A stretch of 26,221 bases of DNA from positions 1 through 26,221 of the forward strand of contig DENJ01000046.1 in NCBI GenBank assembly GCA_002359635.1, in the 5' to 3' direction. Shown here one piece after another: positions 23,677 through 26,221 of this stretch. Every line of letters begins with the position of its first letter. Within the stretch, counting starts at the first letter, position 1. The position numbers and the translations under genes are program-made. The notes under the pieces were generated by a model, which worked only from the letters and a program-made list of their open reading frames with translations, searched no databases and was not told the DNA's origin. Origin of the DNA: Burkholderiales bacterium UBA2647. Lineage in GTDB: Bacteria; Pseudomonadota; Gammaproteobacteria; Burkholderiales; Burkholderiaceae_E.

Positions 23677-25307
23677 TTCGGCCCGCCACCACCTTCGGGC
23701 GTGACCCAGACGATATTTTGACTCGGGTCCTTGATGTCGCATGTTTTGCAATGGACGCAATTCTGTGCGTTGATCTGCAGCCGCTTGCCTTGCGCCGCAT
23801 CAACATACTCGTAAACACCGGCAGGGCAATAACGCTGCTCGGGCCCGGCGTAGCGCTGCAGGTTCAGTGCCACGGGTACGCTGTCATCCTTCAGGGTGAG
23901 GTGGATCGGTTGGTCCTCTTCGTGGTTGGTGTTGGCGATAAACACCGAGGAGAGCCGGTCAAAGCTGATTTTGCCGTCGGGTTTTGGGTACTCAATGGGC
24001 TGACATGTTGCGGCTGGCTTGAGCATCTCATGATCGCGATGGGTTTGGTGCAATGTAAATGGCGCCTTGCCCTTAAAGAGCAACTGATCGACACCCACGA
24101 TCACCGTTCCCATCCATAGACCTTTACTCATCGCTGCTTTGAAATTTCTTGCCTTATAAAGCTCTTCGTAGAGCCAGGATGCCTCGAAGGATTCCCGGTA
24201 TTGATCAAGCTGATCATGGGCGCGTCCAGCAGCAACAGCTTCAAAGGCGGCTTCGGCAGCGAGCATGCCGGTTTTGATGGCAGCATGACTACCCTTGATT
24301 CTTGAGGCATTCAAAAAGCCGGCGTCACAGCCAACAAGAGCACCTCCTGGAAACACAAAGCGTGGCAGGCTATTGAGTCCGCCTGCGGTAATCGCTCTTG
24401 CGCCATAGCCGATGCGCTTGCCGCCTTCGAAAAATCGACGTATTGAGGGATGTGTTTTATAACGCTGGAATTCGTCGAACGGTGAAAGCCACGGGTTGCT
24501 GTAGCCGAGCCCGACCACAAAGCCGGTTGTGACCAAGTTATCCTTCATGTGATAAAGAAACGAACCCCCGTAGGTGTCGCTTTCAAGCGGCCAACCCGCC
24601 GTATGAATCACCAGACCTTCTTGGTGCTGCTTTGGATCAATCTCCCACAGTTCTTTAAGCCCGATCCCATAGCTTTGTGGATCCTTACCCTCATCAAGCC
24701 GATAACGTTCTATCAACTGCCGGCCGAGATGTCCTCGCGAACCTTCCGCAAACAAGGTGTATTTCGCGTGCAGGGCCATCCCTGGCTGAAAGTCAGCGCG
24801 CTGCGAACCATCACGTGCAATACCCAGATCGCCGGTCACGACGCCTTTGACCGAACCATCGTCGTTATACAAAATTTCCGCGGCTGGAAATCCGGGATAA
24901 ACATCAACACCTAAGGCTTCTGCTTGTTTGCCCATCCATTTCACGACATTGGATAGGCTCACGATGTAGTTGCCGTGATTCACGAAGCAATCGGGCAGCG
25001 CCCAGGGCGGTATCGACGTGCTGTCGTTTTTTGAAAGAAATAGAAAACGGTCCTCGAGAACTTCGGTGTCCAAAGGCGCACCGAGCGCTTCCCAATCTGG
25101 AAATAACTCGTTGATCGCCATGGGGTCCATCACCGCGCCCGATAAGATGTGAGCGCCAACTTCGGAGCCTTTTTCAATCAGGCAGACTTGCAAATCACTG
25201 CCCTTGGCTTTTGCGAGTTGCTTCAAACGGATGGCGGCGGCTAGCCCCCCAGGTCCGCCACCAACAATCAACACATCAAACTCCATGGACTCGCGTTCGC
25301 TGCTCAT
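23661..25307 (-). CDS. Electron transfer flavoprotein-ubiquinone oxidoreductase
   Basis: ETF-QO passes electrons from ETF (fed by acyl-CoA and other flavin dehydrogenases) to ubiquinone at the inner membrane. The 548-residue product begins with an FAD-binding GGGPGG motif (about residues 16-21). GCDAGFLNASRIKGSHAA is the typical later FAD segment. It ends with a 4Fe-4S site whose cysteines are near 494, 517, 520 and 523 (NCVHCKTCDIKDP). I chose the ATG at 25305-25307, which has GGGGA five bases upstream. A GTG at 25319 adds four residues, and an ATG at 25286 is also possible. No etfA or etfB lies next to it. The divergent neighbour is a short-chain dehydrogenase, which may belong to the same acyl or amino acid catabolism but is not proven to. 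Confidence 0.95.
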   Translation of the reverse strand: MSSERESMEFDVLIVGGGPGGLAAAIRLKQLAKAKGSDLQVCLIEKGSEVGAHILSGAVMDPMAINELFPDWEALGAPLDTEVLEDRFLFLSKNDSTSIPPWALPDCFVNHGNYIVSLSNVVKWMGKQAEALGVDVYPGFPAAEILYNDDGSVKGVVTGDLGIARDGSQRADFQPGMALHAKYTLFAEGSRGHLGRQLIERYRLDEGKDPQSYGIGLKELWEIDPKQHQEGLVIHTAGWPLESDTYGGSFLYHMKDNLVTTGFVVGLGYSNPWLSPFDEFQRYKTHPSIRRFFEGGKRIGYGARAITAGGLNSLPRFVFPGGALVGCDAGFLNASRIKGSHAAIKTGMLAAEAAFEAVAAGRAHDQLDQYRESFEASWLYEELYKARNFKAAMSKGLWMGTVIVGVDQLLFKGKAPFTLHQTHRDHEMLKPAATCQPIEYPKPDGKISFDRLSSVFIANTNHEEDQPIHLTLKDDSVPVALNLQRYAGPEQRYCPAGVYEYVDAAQGKRLQINAQNCVHCKTCDIKDPSQNIVWVTPEGGGGPNYVGM

Positions 25308-25427
25308 CTCGATCCCCACAATAGTGAAACTTCGCGATTGTCGGACAATCTATGCCATGAGGGCAAACGACGCTGCTTCATGGGCGTCTGTGAGACCATG
25401 ACAACTTTATGGCTCGGAGTCTTTTTC
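25308..25427. other. Divergent intergenic region between ETF-QO and the SDR gene
   Basis: This 120-bp gap must hold promoters for both divergent genes. I see no clear operator or strong -35/-10 pair. GGAG at 25416-25419 is the likely ribosome binding site for the SDR gene. Confidence 0.5.
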
Positions 25428-26221
25428 ATGCATGACCACACGGTCTCAGATTGGTTCGCCCTTCGCGGCAAGAACGCTTTTGTAACCGGTGCCTCTAGCG
25501 GGCTGGGTGCTCGATTTGCAACCGTGCTTGCTGAGCAGGGATGTCGACTTGTGCTTGCGGCACGCCGCATGGATCGATTGCAAGCGCTCAGTGAGCATTT
25601 ACGTGACAAAGGTACCGAGGTCCATTGCCTTTCGATGGACGTCAGGTCACTCGACTCAATTCAGGCTGCAGTCAAAGAGGCGCAATCGCTTGCAGGCCCC
25701 ATCGATATTCTGGTGAACAACTCGGGTGTGAGCACGACGCAACGACTCACCGAGGTCAGCGAAGCGGACTACGATTTTGTGTTTGATACCAACACGCGTG
25801 GTGCCTTTTTCGTAGCTCAAGCTGTTGCCAGGTCGATGATCGAACGTGCCAAGCAGGCAGCAGATTTCGAGGCAATGCCGGCATCGAAAATCATCAATAT
25901 CGCATCGATGGCAGGACTTGAAGTGCTATCGATGATCGGGGTCTATTGCATGAGCAAGGCAGCGGTTGTGCACATGACCAGGGCCATGGCGCTTGAATGG
26001 GGCCGTTATAATATTAATGTGAATGCGATCTGTCCCGGCTATATATTGACCGAGATTAATCAGGCCCACTTTGAAAGTGACGCCGGGCAAAAACTGATTT
26101 CGCGGCTACCACGTCGACGTATTGGAAAGCCCGAGGACCTTGATGCGGTCTTGTTGATGCTGGCAAGCGGTCGATCTGGTTTTGTCAACGGTGCGGTGAT
26201 TTCTGCCGACGACGGACCGAC
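25428..26221 (+). CDS. Short-chain dehydrogenase/reductase (C terminus beyond window)
   Basis: The frame is open from the ATG at 25428 to the window end, giving 264 residues with no stop. It is a classical SDR: cofactor motif TGASSGLG (about 21-28), NNSG (about 98-101), catalytic Ser in NIASMAG and the YCMSK Tyr-Lys pair. PGYILTEIN follows the active site. Arg-rich AARRMDR after the second strand suggests NADP(H) preference, an inference. The ATG at 25428 has GGAG at 25416-25419; an in-frame ATG at 25398 would add ten hydrophobic residues and lacks a ribosome site. The closing GAVISADDGP matches the usual SDR end, so only a few residues are missing. The substrate is unknown, with FabG- or acetoacetyl-CoA-reductase-like roles possible. 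Confidence 0.9.
   Translation, partial: MHDHTVSDWFALRGKNAFVTGASSGLGARFATVLAEQGCRLVLAARRMDRLQALSEHLRDKGTEVHCLSMDVRSLDSIQAAVKEAQSLAGPIDILVNNSGVSTTQRLTEVSEADYDFVFDTNTRGAFFVAQAVARSMIERAKQAADFEAMPASKIINIASMAGLEVLSMIGVYCMSKAAVVHMTRAMALEWGRYNINVNAICPGYILTEINQAHFESDAGQKLISRLPRRRIGKPEDLDAVLLMLASGRSGFVNGAVISADDGP

Noticed and set aside
1..26221. Mobile element, prophage, CRISPR array, tRNA or rRNA
   Set aside because: I found no transposase, integrase, terminal inverted repeats with target duplication, spaced identical repeats or tRNA-like cloverleaf in reading through the window. Subtle cases could be missed without software.

Overview
The window looks like a chromosomal segment of a betaproteobacterium, most likely Burkholderiales. 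This is inferred from gene order and protein character. The order trpA-accD-folC-dedD-cvpA-purF-metZ is typical of that group, and accD-folC-dedD-cvpA-purF is also the E. coli order. LexA is of the canonical proteobacterial type and sits in a lexA-imuA-imuB cluster. I cannot name the genus. I see no rRNA, tRNA, CRISPR array, insertion sequence, integrase or phage gene.

Layout. (1) Bases 1-7500, plus strand: a tightly packed metabolic run. It holds the end of tryptophan synthase alpha, the acetyl-CoA carboxylase beta subunit, folylpolyglutamate synthase, a SPOR-domain envelope protein, CvpA, PurF, O-succinylhomoserine sulfhydrylase and a pirin. Most neighbours overlap or lie within 50 bp. (2) Bases 7523-10122, plus strand: an RfaH-like NusG paralogue, UDP-glucose 4-epimerase and a UDP-glucuronate-4-epimerase-like enzyme, which suggests surface polysaccharide supply. 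Three imperfect 19-bp tandem units follow. (3) Bases 10209-13415, minus strand: the error-prone polymerase dnaE2 (imuC), with a consensus LexA box upstream. (4) Bases 13579-17432, plus strand: glycerol-3-phosphate uptake, ugpB-ugpA-ugpE-ugpQ, without the ATPase gene ugpC. (5) Bases 17476-21922, minus strand: lexA-imuA-imuB followed closely by glpK, with a second consensus LexA box in front of lexA. (6) Bases 22272-26221: a glycine-rich RRM protein, a beta-hydroxyacid dehydrogenase, convergent ETF-ubiquinone oxidoreductase and, divergently, the start of a short-chain dehydrogenase cut by the window end.

How the parts work together. LexA, ImuA, ImuB and DnaE2 form the SOS-controlled translesion mutagenesis system. 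Both transcription units carry a perfect CTGT-N8-ACAG operator. The usual contiguous lexA-imuA-imuB-dnaE2 cassette is split here by a glycerol/glycerol-3-phosphate block (glpK and ugpBAEQ). As a result glpK lies directly behind imuB, and dnaE2 shares a divergent control region with ugpB. That region also holds a candidate Pho box.

The most unusual points are the split mutasome cassette with the possible imuB-glpK read-through, the ugp operon without its ATPase, and the combined LexA/Pho-like intergenic region. Nothing here demands a wholly new system. The individual proteins all belong to recognisable families.
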